Made by a program: the position numbers and the translations under genes. From positions 2,046,001-2,110,000 of the forward strand of contig JAQQWL010000005.1 of NCBI GenBank assembly GCA_038363925.1: a stretch of 64,000 bases of DNA. The letters are read 5' to 3'. This DNA comes from Apiospora phragmitis (taxonomy: Eukaryota; Ascomycota; Sordariomycetes; Amphisphaeriales; Apiosporaceae). The first letter of the stretch is position 1. The number at the start of each line of letters is the position of its first letter. Shown piece by piece: positions 23,763 to 37,061 of the stretch. The notes under the pieces were generated by a model. It did no database searches, was not told where the DNA came from, and saw only the letters and a list, made by a program, of their open reading frames with translations.

Positions 23763-26478
23763 TCAAGAGTCCAGTTTGACCGTGAGGTGGACCAAGTCGA
23801 TGGTGTTCTTCCCTCCAATGTTCAGGTTCTTAGCCTTCTCTGGCGTTACCCCTTGGCCTGAACCACTGGAAGTGGCGTCTGAGAAGAACTTTTGAAGTGC
23901 CATCTGCGCCATTACAGCATTGTTCAGATTTTGACTCTGTATTACAAACAGCACGGCCACGCGAGCAAAGTCAAGGACTTGCTCGGTAACCACGAACTGA
24001 GGCACTGTTGAGGTCGTTGCCGGTGGTGCAGATGTAGTAGTGGCGGTCCCTGTCGTTTGCGGAGGTGCCGTGGTGGTCAATGGAGCACTCGGGGGTGGGG
24101 AATCCGGGACTGTGAGCGTGGTTGCAAACACCGTCGACGCGTCGCTTGGTAAGCCAGTCGGGTTGGTGATTGTAGTTATGCTGGGCTTTGCAGGATTGTT
24201 CAGCGTGACAGTCACATCAACGCCGGGAGAAACTGAGATGACAATGGGGAACCCGGACGCGGCAGCCGCGCCAATCCTCTGCAACGAGGGATTCACGCCG
24301 GCATCGGTGACCTGATCTTGAGCACCTTTGACCCGAGTTGCAGAGCCACCGAAAGTGACCAACGCGTTCTCGGCGTTACAAGAGAGATTCGCAGAGTTAA
24401 ACTTGGCCAAGATCGCCGTAGCCGACAGAGGGATGGAGAAATTGGTGTTCGCTCCCTGTACAAGGCGTGGGATTGCTTGTCCAAGAGTTACGTTTCGAAG
24501 GGCAGGGTCGTTGGGGCTCAACATGGTAGTAACACATCCATCCGATCCTGGTACGGTACAGGTGGACCCTGTAAAGCCATTCGAGCAGATGCATGCGCAG
24601 ACCCCTTGGGTGATGACGTTTGTGCCTCCGTTTTCACAAGTCAGTTGGTTCATGCAGGTCTCCATTGCCGGCTGAGCACCCGGGGCATTTTGTTTCCGGA
24701 TGACGAAAAATTCCAGTGGTACAATAATGGCAGCTGCTATAATGATGACCAAAATGAAAAGTAGGAGTATGAATCCCCACATCGGCAAGCCGCAACAGCG
24801 CCGACCCGGCTTCTCTTGTCCTGTCGGAGGCGATTCCGCATCTCTTGGGATTGCTGCTTGAGGCTGGCCCTGACCTAGGCCCTGACCCTGAGGCTGACCC
24901 TGACCGCGGAACGAGACCCGGCCCAATGGTAACGGCCAAGATGTCCCGCTTAGCCGGGCGGGCTGCGGAGGCATCGCTTGCGCTTGCGCTTGCGCTGGAG
25001 GCGGGAAAGCTGCCAGCATGTCCGAGAGGCCGGATTGATGCTTTTCATTGTCATCTACCCAAATGTTAGTCGAGATCGTGAAACCGGAAGGAAAAGAAAC
25101 TTACACATGGAGAATTCTCTCTCCATATCCCTGGCATTGTTGTATTCCCTGGGGTATATATCTGGTGGAAAATCGAGCGCGTTGAACTGACTTGCTGGCC
25201 TCCGACCCTTTTCAATCATCGACGCCAACCGTGTCGCTCTTCGGATGAGATCGGGCAGACTCGTTAAGCTTCCTCTAGATTCGGCATCTCGTACCGCGTT
25301 CATGTCAAGGCGCGGTGGCCGCCTTATGGCAGAGAATATAGCGGGCCTCGGTGACACAGATATATCTCGGAGTCCCGATGGATCTGTAGAATAGCGGCCT
25401 CGGGCGCGGCCAGCATAGTTGGGGCTGTTGCCCCAGAGCCAGCTGTTGCCGCGGTCGTTGATGGCGCGCCCGAAGGGGCGCCTGAGCTTGAGGATGCTTC
25501 GACATATCCAGTGCCTTCTTCGAATGGGTCTTGGGACTGATAGGGTTTCGGTTTCGGCCGTGACGGAAGCGGCAAGACTATCGGCATTGCGTCCCTGCTC
25601 TCGGCGCTCCTAGTTGTGACCAGCGACGGCTTTCCTTTCCTTCCTATGCTTGCACTCCGTACTAGGCCACGCTCGTCTGTATCATCATCGCTGTAAACCG
25701 ACTCTTCCGCTATTGTGTCGTCGAAGTAGGCTCCATCGGGGCTAAGACCAGGTGAAATGGTGCCAAAACTTTCCGGTATCGCAGCGCTCGAGGCATAAGA
25801 TGTGTGTGACCGTGCTCTAGGACTTTCTTCTGGAATAGGCGACACATACGATGCCGTAGAATAGAAAGATGAGGCACCGCGTCTCGAGGAAGGTGGTGGT
25901 CCCAGGTTGACACTCCTCCGGGGTGGCGGGGGTGGCGGGGGTGGCGGTATGTTCAGTCCATCTGACACAGCTGGCGCACTCGTGGGCAATGGAAAATCTG
26001 GTATCGAACCGACTGATGATAAAGTTGACGGCCGCGAAGAGCCAACTGGCGTATCGTCTGGCACGGAAAGCTCCGACGTCCTTTGGTTCTGTGGTAGGTA
26101 CTGAAAGACGGGTGTGTGCTCCTGAACCCGGGAAGCATCGAGAATTGAAGGTACGCGACTTGGCCTGGGTGGTCGTTGTGGTGGCTGTGGTGATCTGCCT
26201 GGAGGAGGTTTGTATCGATCTGACCCTTCCGAGCTTGTAGGCGAAGGAATGGGTCCGGCGAGCGGCCATTGCGGCGCCACTGGCTGCGGTCTCGATATTT
26301 TCAGTCCACCAATGCCATCTCTTGCGGGTGGTTGCGGTGCCCGGCGCGGTAACGGTAGTGACGAATTCTGCGGGAAGTCTGGGGGCAGCCCTGCTTCAGC
26401 CCTTTCGCGAGCCCTCCTCACGGAACCCGCAATCCCAGATGGTCCGTCCATCTCGTTCGCATATTGAGCTCGACTCAT
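23763..26478 (-). CDS. Single-pass membrane protein with EGF-like module and Pro-rich N-terminus (frame break in exon 1)
   Basis: Exon 1 is 26478-25105, intron 25104-25055 (GTAAG donor, CTAAC branch, TAG acceptor), exon 2 is 25054-23763. Restoring one base at AA 25498-25499 makes the total 889 codons exactly. Before that point the frame encodes a long Pro/Ser-rich segment with a polyproline run (about residues 180-190). After it the frame reads SILKLRRPFG, then SPRPAIFSAIRRPPRLD, a segment I recall as conserved among fungal relatives. A transmembrane helix is at about 551-575 (WGFILLLFILVIIIAAAIIV core). A six-Cys EGF-like module is at about 592-624 (CENGG...CICSNGFTGSTC). A Thr/Pro-rich stalk and a domain of unknown role follow. 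The topology suggests a cytoplasmic proline-rich N-terminus and an extracellular C-terminus. Function is unknown. The frame break is either a consensus error or a real mutation. Confidence 0.82.
25055..25104 (-). other. Spliceosomal intron of the EGF-module gene
   Basis: 50 bases on the minus strand with GTAAGT donor, CTAAC branch and GGGTAG acceptor. It joins T and AT into a Tyr codon and restores the frame between EFSM and DNEKHQSGLSD. Confidence 0.9.
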
Positions 26479-29400
26479 TTATTCCAAACACAAGCCGCCC
26501 GGCACCTCGATTTGGCGATCCCTCCTTGGCTATCCCAAAACCTCGAGCAGCTATTATCCTCGTTGATCAACAGCATACGAAAATTTCTGGGTCCAATACA
26601 CAAAGCTGAATCCAAACCAAATCGCGCGTATATGCACGGGTATCGAGAGCCTTGGTTGCGGAACGAGGTACTCGTGGAACTGGTATCCAGAATGGCGAAG
26701 GTGAAAAGAGTGAAGGCAATCCCTACAGATGCTGGATGCGTAGGCGAAAGGAACTCGGTGATTCCTGTGTAAAGCCGGCCTGAAACAATGCGGCAATTGT
26801 ATAATGAGAAGGTAGCGCGTCAGGAGAGTATAATTACTGCATATCCTGTGCGGACAAGGCAAAAGACTATAGTACAAAAAATTAGTCCTCTATTGATCGA
26901 ATCGAAGTAAAGCAAATGAGTGAATGAAGCAGGCCCGGCTGCGTGTGGCGGTATTTTGGAACAAGATTATCGACGGGGAGGCAGACGACACCATGAATGG
27001 GCAGAGAGAGACCAGACGAGATCCCAGAGGCCAGAGGTCAGAGGTCAGAGGTGGCGGACGGTGGTCACGCATCCCCTGTCTAGTCATGGTGCCATTTCTG
27101 GGGCTACTAAGGGGAGAATGATGGGCCGGTCTGAGAATGGTAGGCTAGGTGTGGTACCATTTGATAGTGGACGGCAACCCAGTACCAAACAAACCGGGAA
27201 CACTTAAACACACCCGAGCAGCGAATGAGAGACGAAAAGAGGAGGTCACGTACACTTGAAGTTTCGCGATGAGAGTGAGCTACTTTGGTAGACGTTGACC
27301 GTGTGCAACGTACAGGACGACGCAACGCAACGTATTTCGAAGGTGAGGAAGGACCACGTGGGATGCGCAAAGGCGACTCCGGTCGTTGTGGTCAGATTGG
27401 ATGAACCTGAATAATCCCCAATGAGAATCGCGGGCGTGAGGGAATTCCGAGGGTACAGGCAGAGAGCGAGGCTGGTCCTGAAGTGCGTGGTGGTGGGAGA
27501 CTGGTGGTAGTGCAACCTCGGAAGCTCGTCGTGTTTCAGGTTTGCGGGAAGAACAGGGTCGGGTGGTGGAAGCGAAGCAGAGAGAGATTCAGAAGCCTAT
27601 GCGGGTAGACTTGGGCGGCGATCAAGAGTCAATCAAGCAACAAGCACACAAATACTTCTGTCGTTGCTGGTGGGTGCGATATGTTGTTGTTGGTGTTGTT
27701 GGCCTTTTTTCGTCGGCAGGTGTCGATGCGAGTGTTGGTATACAGACAGACAGACAGACGGTTCGCGGAAGATACTGCGCTTTGGGTCGGGTTTGAACGA
27801 GAGAAAACGCTGGGGAATGTCGTCAAGACACACGCACACAGCTTTCAGTCCAGAAGAAAATCGGATAGATAGACAGACAGCTGAGCCGGACAGAGATCCA
27901 AAAGAGCGACAGGAAAGCAGGAAAGCAGGAAATCAGCCGACGTAAACAGTTGCGCTTGGGCAAAAAGGCAACTTGCGCCTGGACGACTTGGAAAGAAACG
28001 AAGGTTTAAGTTGACTGATGTCAGGGAGCTTAGATGAGTGAGAAATGAGAAATAGCCAGCCGACTAGCTAACTGTTTCCTGTCTGGTCTGACGGAAGAGG
28101 AAAGTATATCGGAACTATTTACCGTGACTGACGTGACGGGGCAGAAAAACCCAACGAGAAGAAAACACAGGCGAATAATCACAATGGGAGGGACGAACGA
28201 AGAGGGCAGTGCATGGAGAAAATAGAGGCACAGAAAATGAAAATAGGCCGGCGCCGACGTTCGACGTTCCATCGCTTGTGGCTCTAGCAACTTGTGCATA
28301 CTCGATCAAATCTCCGGGCCAGTGACCCATATTACATGTGTGTGTACGGAGTACTTAGGTATTGTATATTAAAGAGGGCATACATATAAGTTCTTCTTGT
28401 TCCCTTCATCCTCACCAAGTAGACGACGGGCTGGTCCTTTTTCTAAATTACGAAGTGACTAAGTGCCCTGTTGGGTGAAGCCTTACCAGGCATGACATAC
28501 AAAAGATATAGTCCGGACCGTGTGTGGCGTCTCTCGTGTCTTTGGTAGTTCGTGGGCCCCTTTCCAAATTTAGAGCAGAAGGGTTGAACAAACAGCATCA
28601 TTTTTCATCTATTCCAGCCTTCGTAGGCGCCTTGTTCTTTCCGAACAATCTTGGCTGGGCTATTTCGTTAAATATCACGGCGAGCGAGAGGTAGATTGGG
28701 GTCTCCCTTCGCGCTTGCTGTTTCTTGCATATTCTTTGATTTGGTTGCCCCAAATAAAGAACTGTTCTATTAAACCATGCTAACTTGGCCTAAACGGAGA
28801 GCAAACCCGCCAGAAACCACCGTCACTTGAGAGTGAGGGACAGATAGTAATTCCCGATAGCAATACATGTCAGTAGCCTCTCCCTCTCTCAGCTTGGCCT
28901 GGGTACTGCCTCCATCTTCTCTCTGTCCCTCTCCCTCTGCTTATGTATTTCTGGTCTGTTCCTGGGGCTAAGTCTGCAACTTACGTCGTACTACCCGAAG
29001 TCAGGAACCCTTGTCGTTTCTGCAGGGTCCATTCCGCAACGACGAATCACAAATGGACAACCCCCCAATCGGAAACACTAGCGTCATCACCTGCAGCTAT
29101 CTAAACCTGTCTAAACCCCTTGTTTTCCCTGGACCCCGGCCTGGTCTGGGTCTCCTCTGTAGCTTATTTCTCTGTGCTGGGTGCGAGATCTCCGAATATC
29201 CTCAGCTCCCTCAGCATGGCTCACAAGATGGCTGGCTTGAGCCCCCATGAGCGACCGGCCCAGATTCGACCGGCCAAGTGGACACGCACATCAACATCCA
29301 CCTGAATGCCGATGTCCAGGTACGGCTACGGCTCAATAGAAGGGGGGGACGCCGTGGCCCGAACCCCCAATGACCGATTGCAATCAATATCAACCAACGG

Positions 29401-31578
29401 CGCCATATATAATCAAACGGGCTCTTGGGGCTCTCCATCACTTGGCACCTTTTCATCGAACAACAGTAAGGCAAAATCGGGGGGAAGAAACAGGACCCCA
29501 CAGCCGCAGCTACGTGCAGTCGGTGTTGCAAATTTCGAAATGCATATCTGATTCTCCAGTCCATATTCCCATCTCTTGTCTGACACTTGGCGCGCTCCCA
29601 GGGGGCGCCAACGGATAATCATGCTCTCTCTGGTCCTGCCTGCCTGGCCAGCAGCAACCATACCGACGGAAAGCCAGCTCACCCGTCTTTCGCGCCTCCA
29701 CTGTTTACACTTCGCTTGGAAGAAACCAATGCTTAATGCATAGCGGCACATCATTTGTTTCTGCTGCTGGTTTGCTATCGATCCCGTTCCACGCGGTCGG
29801 TCGGGCCAGCTAACCAAACGGCCGACCGTTTTCCCCAGCCGCATGAGCTAGGTAAACCTTGGTTGTTTCTGACAGCTCACCATCCCGCTGTCTTACCTTC
29901 CGACTGACCCTTTCTTATTTTGTTTTTCATCTTATCGAATCTAGAAATGCTATCTACAGCATGGAGACCTGTGTTCGTTATAGATGCAGGCCCACGGAAT
30001 GAAATGAAATCCGGGGCTACACAACCAGGGAATGGAACAGATGCCATCCGTCTTTAGGCTCTTGAGGCTTGTTGCTCCTGCTAAAGGCAACGCAAATGCC
30101 CCAGACATCAGATGACATGGACATCCTAATCTCGACTATCCGGCCTGTCACCCTGTGTCACTGCGCATTGTCTTAACAGTAACCACTAAGTAGTAAGCGA
30201 TGGCACGTTGGGTAAGTTGCGCCAAACACTTGCCCCGATGTTGGCTGCGACTATGTAACCTAGCGGCATTGACAGCTTATTATGTTACATACAAATGCCT
30301 CCTGGTCCCTCGCGGTAACCGCGTCGAATAATGGTAGTAGGAGGATGAAGGAGAGAAGGGATGGCTTATTGGACTTGTCGAATTTCCCGGTCCATTTTCA
30401 ATCAAGTTCATTTAGCACAGACAGACCGCTCAGGCTGTTTGCGTGCTTTTTTGCACGTCGTAAGTCGGTCCGGGCCCTTGGCGCCGTACGCTGAGGTTAT
30501 TGGATCGTATGGCCTGCCAATCATATGACCTCCAGGGTCAATAGCAAGCCAGAAAACGACAAAAGCTGGCAGAGCCTCGAGTTTGCGACAGGAGTGTTTC
30601 AGATCGCCAGTTGCCAAGTCATCGGCCCTCGCCAATCACATCTTCGAAACTGGGATCTCCGGTTCCAGCCCGTCTCCTTCCACTTCAGGCAAGTCTTTAG
30701 ATCCCTTCTATTCTGCCGCTCACGCGTCCGGCACACATCTGGGCCGTTTCTTTTAGGCGCATCGCAACTAAGACACCTATCCGTCCCGGAGGTGATTTGC
30801 GAATTACAGTATCATCTCAGCCAATCTATTTTCATCTCATTCGTTGACTTATATACCCCGCCTAAGCGTCATGCTATCGTCAGTCAGGATGCTGTCAATT
30901 GCACTGCTTTTTTGTACATAGATGATAGGTGGGCCGTGGAGCCCGCGACGCGCCCGAGAGATGCGAAGGGTGGCGAATTCGAACGAGTAAACCTGGGCAG
31001 CTGAGTGAGGTCTTCTATCTTCCTAATCTCGGCCGAATGTTTCGTAGATATGGCAAGCTTCTTTGGTAATAATAACTTATTTAGCGCAATCGTCAATCTT
31101 CTGCGTTGGTCAGTCATGGGCTCTGGATTAAATCACTCTCAAGATCATCCAGGAAGTAGTAAGGGACGCTCGTGGATGACGGTCAGTCTAGTAGATGTGC
31201 CATTTTCGCCAGCAATTTCCGCGTTCAGTCAGTTGATTGCTTCTTTGCCGGTAATTTCTTTTCGTGATGGACACCAAATCTATCTATCTATCTGAGGGGA
31301 AATTATGGTCATTGGAATGCACGTAAAACATGCTGTGTCTTCAAGTCGTGTGCGAGGCTCCCTGCTTAGAACCCTGCGATGTGGTCTTGGATCCTTCTTG
31401 TCATGTCTGATAGCTCTGCAAGCGAATATTTCGTCCTTCGAACACGTGGGTTTCTATGATGTATCCTTTGAATCCTTCGATTCCACGATCATAAAATTAG
31501 CAGCTTCCGTTACTGCTGCTTTATAGGGGGAAGCGTCACATCTCCCCCTTGTCAATACCGGTACATCGTATATCTCCT
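26479..31578. other. Gene-poor region (5.1 kb)
   Basis: It lies upstream of the EGF-module gene and downstream of the small membrane protein gene, both on the minus strand. The first 1.8 kb probably includes the promoter and leader of the former. A CAGA tetranucleotide repeat occurs near 27743-27760. Frames such as 30525-31004 and 31005-31295 show no family features. Confidence 0.45.
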
Positions 31579-31824
31579 CTATCCCCCGTTGCTCATGAGC
31601 ACCCCGCCCACTACGGCCGAGAGCGAGGTGCCCTTGAATATCGTCTCGTATTGCTCCCACTTGATGTTCGAGGCGTACGGCTGCCGATGCACCCGATAGC
31701 AGAGCAGCGTGGTGACGCCCAAGTAGGTGGCTACTAGGAGCTTGTACTTGTAGGTGCTGAGGAACGAGGTGCTGTTTTTGGGCTCCTCTGGTCCGGATGC
31801 TAACGATGGCATGTTTGTTGACAT
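31579..31824 (-). CDS. Small predicted membrane protein (81 aa), function unknown
   Basis: A compact frame starting in a good context (A at -3). After a polar N-terminus of about 20 residues it has a hydrophobic segment at about 27-43 (YKLLVATYLGVTTLLCY). A short basic and aromatic linker follows, then a second weaker hydrophobic stretch near the end (SLSAVVGGVLM). Amino-acid composition and the ordered arrangement look like a real small membrane protein, perhaps of a mitochondrial or ER membrane. I do not recognise the family. No introns are needed. It stands alone, with several kilobases of gene-poor DNA on both sides. It could be a chance frame, so confidence is moderate. Confidence 0.55.
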   Translation of the reverse strand: MSTNMPSLASGPEEPKNSTSFLSTYKYKLLVATYLGVTTLLCYRVHRQPYASNIKWEQYETIFKGTSLSAVVGGVLMSNGG

Positions 31825-34800
31825 TTGGATATGCGGTAGGATCGACTCTCTTCTCCTGGTGGTGCAGTGGTTTGTTTGCGTACTGGCCTGCTCATCCTGT
31901 GGCTTTCGATGGTGAAGTCACTGTATGCGACGAGTCGATTACGTCACTGGTGTGTAAAGCATATGTAGTATCTACCTTGACTGGCCCAAGATATAGGACT
32001 CCTAAATCAATACAGTCCATAGCCTATGATGTAAACTATTGAGGCTCTTTCGAATACTATTTTCTATCAGAAGTAGTAGAAAGCGTAATGTTGCTGCATG
32101 ATCTGGGCACCAACTTTGACCCGGAGGCTGAGAACACCCAGAACGAACAGCATCCTCGCAAGCGGATAGAGCATAATTGTCTGCTTTAAAGTATATATGA
32201 TCAAAAACTGTCTCTATAAGTGACAGAGCGAACTGTTTCATTTGGTTGTGGGCTGTTCCCATCTAGCCTTCCATCCCCTGCCTGCTGATGCTGAATCCGA
32301 GATACTTACCAGCGGTATGTGAGCATGGCTCTCGTACTGAGATGAGAGTTCGAGTTAATATGAATAGATCAAATGAATAGAGACACGGTGGCTTAGAATA
32401 ACAATGATGGGCATGGGTTCTCTACCGGCCCCGGAAGCTCTCATATCTCACAGCTGTAGTTGCTTACCGACTCATTCAATCTGCTTCTCCAAATGTAACT
32501 AAATGTTGCATCTAGTTCGCCTTCGTTACCCATCGACTTCGCTTGGGCACACTGCAGTGATTCTCATATTGTAGACCCTGTTGAATCGGAACGATGCTGC
32601 GTCCTAGAAACAAAAGCCCCGTCTTGGCTGGATGCTTATGCTTGATGATACCCTTTCCTCCTTGTAATTAACTGGACCGAGATCTTATGTGACTGCGGAA
32701 CTCAATCGCCAGAACGATCTTGTCTCTGGTATTTCCACAATATCGAACATTTATTCCAGGATCACTTTCGGGGGTATTCTGACAATGATGTCTACCTGGG
32801 ATCGGGATGAAAGAAGGGAGACGTCAAGAGCTGGGTTTTCGGACGTCTTGGACATCGCCCTCAGTGCTGTAACTTGGAATGAACGAGACTTCCTGTTTTG
32901 TCTTGGATCGTATCCGAGACAGCATATTGGCAAATAGTACATGTAAAGATATCACCTAATATGCTCAGACGATGGCGGTGAATGCTGCTTTGCTCCGTAT
33001 AGATATGCCCCCAACAACGCTATTAGCAGATGATTCTCCTACATCATACTACTAGACTCTTGATATGAGGGATTCAACCCGAGTATACCGGCATTGCAAA
33101 GCCAATTCAACCAGCGACACATGCTGCCACTGCTGGACTAGCTATGCAGAGACCGACTGCTATATCCCCAATATATCATGCAAAGTGGCTACGAAAGGGA
33201 ATCGACTGCGCGGTCGCTGTGATCATGACTATGGGCTCGACGTCCTCCTTCAGGTAACATCAAACGGCTGTTGCTAGCCAGCTTTAGGAGCTGATAGGCT
33301 TTAGAGAACTATGCGAAAAACGCCGATATTAGCACACGTCTCTTCTCCTCTGCCTATGTACGCTGCTGATGTGCATTCTGCCCCTATTCGGCGGTTACAA
33401 CCTGGAGAGGTGAGCTTGGTAGGCTTCACCACCCTGCTAAATCACCCACAAGGCTCTCGACTATTTTGATCAACCTCAACATTTTCACAATCGTTTATAG
33501 CCAGATGGAAAGACAACAAGGGCCGAGACTCCAAGAGGCACGGTGTTTGCTCCGGCATCCAACTGAGTCCGAGGCTGAGGCGGAGGGTCATCCACACAAC
33601 TAAACATATCTCCAAATCTGTGTTACGTCTAAGTTGAGGCCTGCCTGGTATCTACATAGCCTTGGGCAATGGAAATATCAAGCTCCAGTGGTGAAGTCAC
33701 GTTGAAATATATGCGAGCTGGTAGATTTCAGTTGCAGATTATTAGTCAAAAGCTGCATGTTCGTTGACTTCAAATATTAAGGTACTCGATATCTTAACTC
33801 ACGCTCCTTAAGACAGATGCATACCTTAACATACATCAATAATACGACCTCAACGGATTCACTTGCCATTCATTCTCAAGCCGTACGAAATGATTTTAAT
33901 CTCATTCACATAGTGATACTCCGTAGAACGAACTCGAATTTCGGAGAGCTTTTAGGGATTTCGAAGACTAATGTTACAGAGTTACCCAGGGTCATGCATT
34001 TTACCTTAAGGAGCGCAAGATTGGGTGTAGTAGTAGTTGATAGTTGCGGTCTCCCTGCAGATCGAAGCTTTCAGTGAGCTTTGTTGATGGCTTAGCAGTC
34101 TCGACTGAAAACCGACGTAATGCATGAGTACCTATTGATCGGTACGTGTGCGAATCACCGCGCTACAACGCCACTAAACAATAACGCGAAGCAGAATATA
34201 CGGATACCCAACCGAATCTGGATTCAGGGCGCGTATTGTAGGTTGAAGTATAGTCAGACAGTTCTCCTCGTACGTTGTATGTATGTTGATGCGGTGGTGA
34301 GAGGATATGCAATTGGCCAGAATGGGATGTACCCCGAGAGCCCACTTCCACCCAGGATGGCATCACGAGAGGATGACCAGATGGGAAACGACACACACGG
34401 AATTCTCGTGCCAACCTCGTTTTCCTGCATGATGCAGGAGCCCAGCAGATCCACAAGGTTCGATGGGGACGCGCTGGCCCCTCAACTAGAACTTCCCCCG
34501 AGGCCGTAGTGGAGGGTCCGATCATTGGATGACGACGACTGTTCCTGACTGGCACCTGCTGGGCTCAGCTGACACCTGCTGCCAGATCTGAGGCGGAGCG
34601 TGCCTAGTCTGGGCTGGATCGCCTTCAAGGGGGCCAAAGGGGGGCTAAGAAGTGACCTCAGAGTCTCAGACAAAGGCAAGCCCCCCCGTCACACGTCGTC
34701 AGCTTTATTACTTTCAGCCCATTCAACTTCATCCTACAACCTGACTAAATAACAAACTCCACCTCCAGTCCCTCCCTTCTTTTCCCTATCTATCCAACTC

Positions 34801-34891
34801 TCAATCACGACCGTTTCCTCACCTTTTCTACTTTGTTGTACCATATCCAAGAAGAAGTTGTTCTTCATACATCCACAACACACCTGACAAA
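31825..34891. other. Intergenic region between divergent genes (3.1 kb)
   Basis: It probably holds the promoters of the small membrane protein (minus) and the secreted/membrane protein (plus). The last 150 bases are C/T-rich, as is usual in fungal promoters and leaders. No other gene was recognised. The 129-codon frame at 34120-34509 has no family features. Confidence 0.5.
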
Positions 34892-36092
34892 ATGCAGTTG
34901 TCATCCCTTCTTACCGCCGCGGGCCTGGCGGTCTCTTCGACCAACGCCTTCTTACTTCCCTTGTCCGAGTCATCCGAGAACGATGTCATCACCACTCTTC
35001 CCGTTCCCATCAACGCCGAGCGCATCCCTCAGATTTCGGAGAAGCGAACTCTCAAGCTCGAGTGTCTTGGATGCTCCGCCTTGGCTCCGGGTCGTCACCA
35101 TGCCATGTCTAAGCTGGCTGCCGCCGACATCCCAAGTCACCTGGAGCTGGACTTCAGCGTGGACCACGCCGCCAACTCGGATCGTTTACTGTTGAACGGC
35201 TTCGAGCTTTACCCCAACTCCGACCCGATGGCCAGCACTCTGAGCGCCAAGCTGCAAAACGACGCTCTGCCACACCACCAGATGATGCGACCGGGCCACA
35301 TGAGGCACACCAAGAATGAGTTCCCACTCGGATTCGGACTTCGCACCGCCGCCGTCGCCAAGAACGAGGAGGACAATTTGGAACTGTACCAGCTCGACCT
35401 GCAAATCATCGAGGTCGGCAATGTTTTCATTGACGGACTCCCCAACGTCCAGGTCAAGGTCATCAAGACACCCGAGGGCGGCCTGATGATTGGTGACATT
35501 GATGTGACCGCTTCCGAGAGCGGCCAGAAGGGCAAGCCGGAGACGTGCACCAGCTGGGTCTGCCGCATGAAGGCTGCCGCCATGCAGCAAATCGCCCGCC
35601 TGCGTGCTTTCAAGTCGTGCCACGGTAAACCTAAGGCCATGGGCAAGCTTGAGGGCATGCACCGTCACCCCGGCCCCCACCACCTGAATGACGCACCCAA
35701 CCACCGCGCCCAATGGAGCCAGCTCATGAAGAACATTGCCTCCCACATTCTGTTGCCCATTGCCATCGGAATCGTTGCTGGTGTCAGCGCTAGCATGTAA
35801 GTTATCCAGTACTAAACCTCTACCAATGTATATATGCTAATAATACATCCACAGCCTCGGAATGCTGGTTGGTACCGCTATTGTTTGCCTCTGGCGCACC
35901 TTTGTCCGCCCTGCCGGCACCCGTCGACACCATCGTCGCCGTGGTCACTCTGTCCACAAGGCCGCCAAGAACGAGACTGCCGCCAGCGACGAGAAGGCCG
36001 GCCTCATGTCTCACCAGGAGGAAGTTGATACCCCGCCTTCCTATGTCGAGGAGGGACTTGTCGAGGACAAGAAGCGCGACAACAGCTCCTAA
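34892..36092 (+). CDS. Secreted/membrane-anchored protein of unknown function (resembles fungal DUF7728 family)
   Basis: Exon 1 is 34892-35796, intron 35797-35854 (GTAAGT donor, CTAAT branch, ACAG acceptor), exon 2 is 35855-36092; 380 residues. A signal peptide is clear at 1-19 (MQLSSLLTAAGLAVSSTNAF). The ectodomain contains CLGCSA near residue 50, a central segment around LQIIEVGNVFIDGLPNV and a Cys pair near ETCTSWVCR. It is followed by a His-rich stretch (MHRHPGPHHLND). One long hydrophobic segment spans the splice junction (about 285-315, ILLPIAIGIVAGVSAS...). The tail is basic, then acidic, and has a PPSY motif that could bind WW domains or recruit ubiquitin ligase. The layout resembles a fungal family I recall as DUF7728, unverified. 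It is likely at the plasma membrane or in the endomembrane system. No function is assigned. Confidence 0.82.
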
Positions 36093-37061
36093 ATTGTAAA
36101 GCCTTGCTGAACGAATGCGCCTAGTTGTGCAATGTATACTGTAAGAATCAGAAGGATCTTCAAGGGGAGCGAGGGTTGTTATTGCCTTTATCGACTTTGT
36201 CAATTTGTCTGAGAGAGGGATGATATGATGCGTTGGGGGAATTCCAGTATGACTTAGTAGCATGGTAGGTAGGCATGGTTGTTTTCACGATCCGACAATG
36301 TTGATTTGGAAGTACCCTCCTTCATATTCCCCATTCTCGTTGCTGGAATTGTACTCAGTAGCTTATGATAAAATACCCGCATTCCTTTTGACAGACAATA
36401 TCTCCTACACAATAAAAGCAAATTCGTTGCAGCAGCCAAGCAAGGAGTAGTGACTACTAATCCAAGTGATCGGGTGTGTACCAGACGTTGAGTATCAATA
36501 CTGGCCCATAATCTCGACTTTCTGCCCAGAGCATGTATGGAGCACTCCTGTCGCCCTGGCGTTAAAGGCTACATACACTACAAGTCGATCAATGTAAGAA
36601 AGCGGAGTTACATAGCTCGCCCCATCTGCATCTACATCTGCCATTGTATTCTCTCCAGCCTTGCGAAGACCCCGGGTAACAGCATCGTCGCTTTATGCAC
36701 GGACCATCCGGATAAGAAGCTTCAACCAGGGACTTTCAATACTGAGGATTTAGTAAGCAATCAATTGATTGGCTTTTTGGCGATTGACCTCATTTCTCAT
36801 CATCGAATCGAGAACACCTCCTCAATTGATAGACCTTGATGATGCGCCACCCCAGCTCGTGATTATTAGGTCTGTCATGATTCACTCGAACCAGGTATGC
36901 TGGAACTTGAACCGGAAGCAAGGGATTGAGCTCTAATCGCTACACATTATAGCTTCCAACCTGAGGGACTGGTTTCGACCCACCGGGCATCAACACTATA
37001 CGCTGTTGTCGCCCATGTGCCTTCGAACATCTGCGCAGGGAGCTTCTGGTGATCGAAAATC
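36093..37061. other. Intergenic spacer (969 bp)
   Basis: Spacer between two plus-strand genes. It should contain the terminator of the secreted protein gene and the promoter of the next one. Nothing specific was recognised. Confidence 0.5.
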
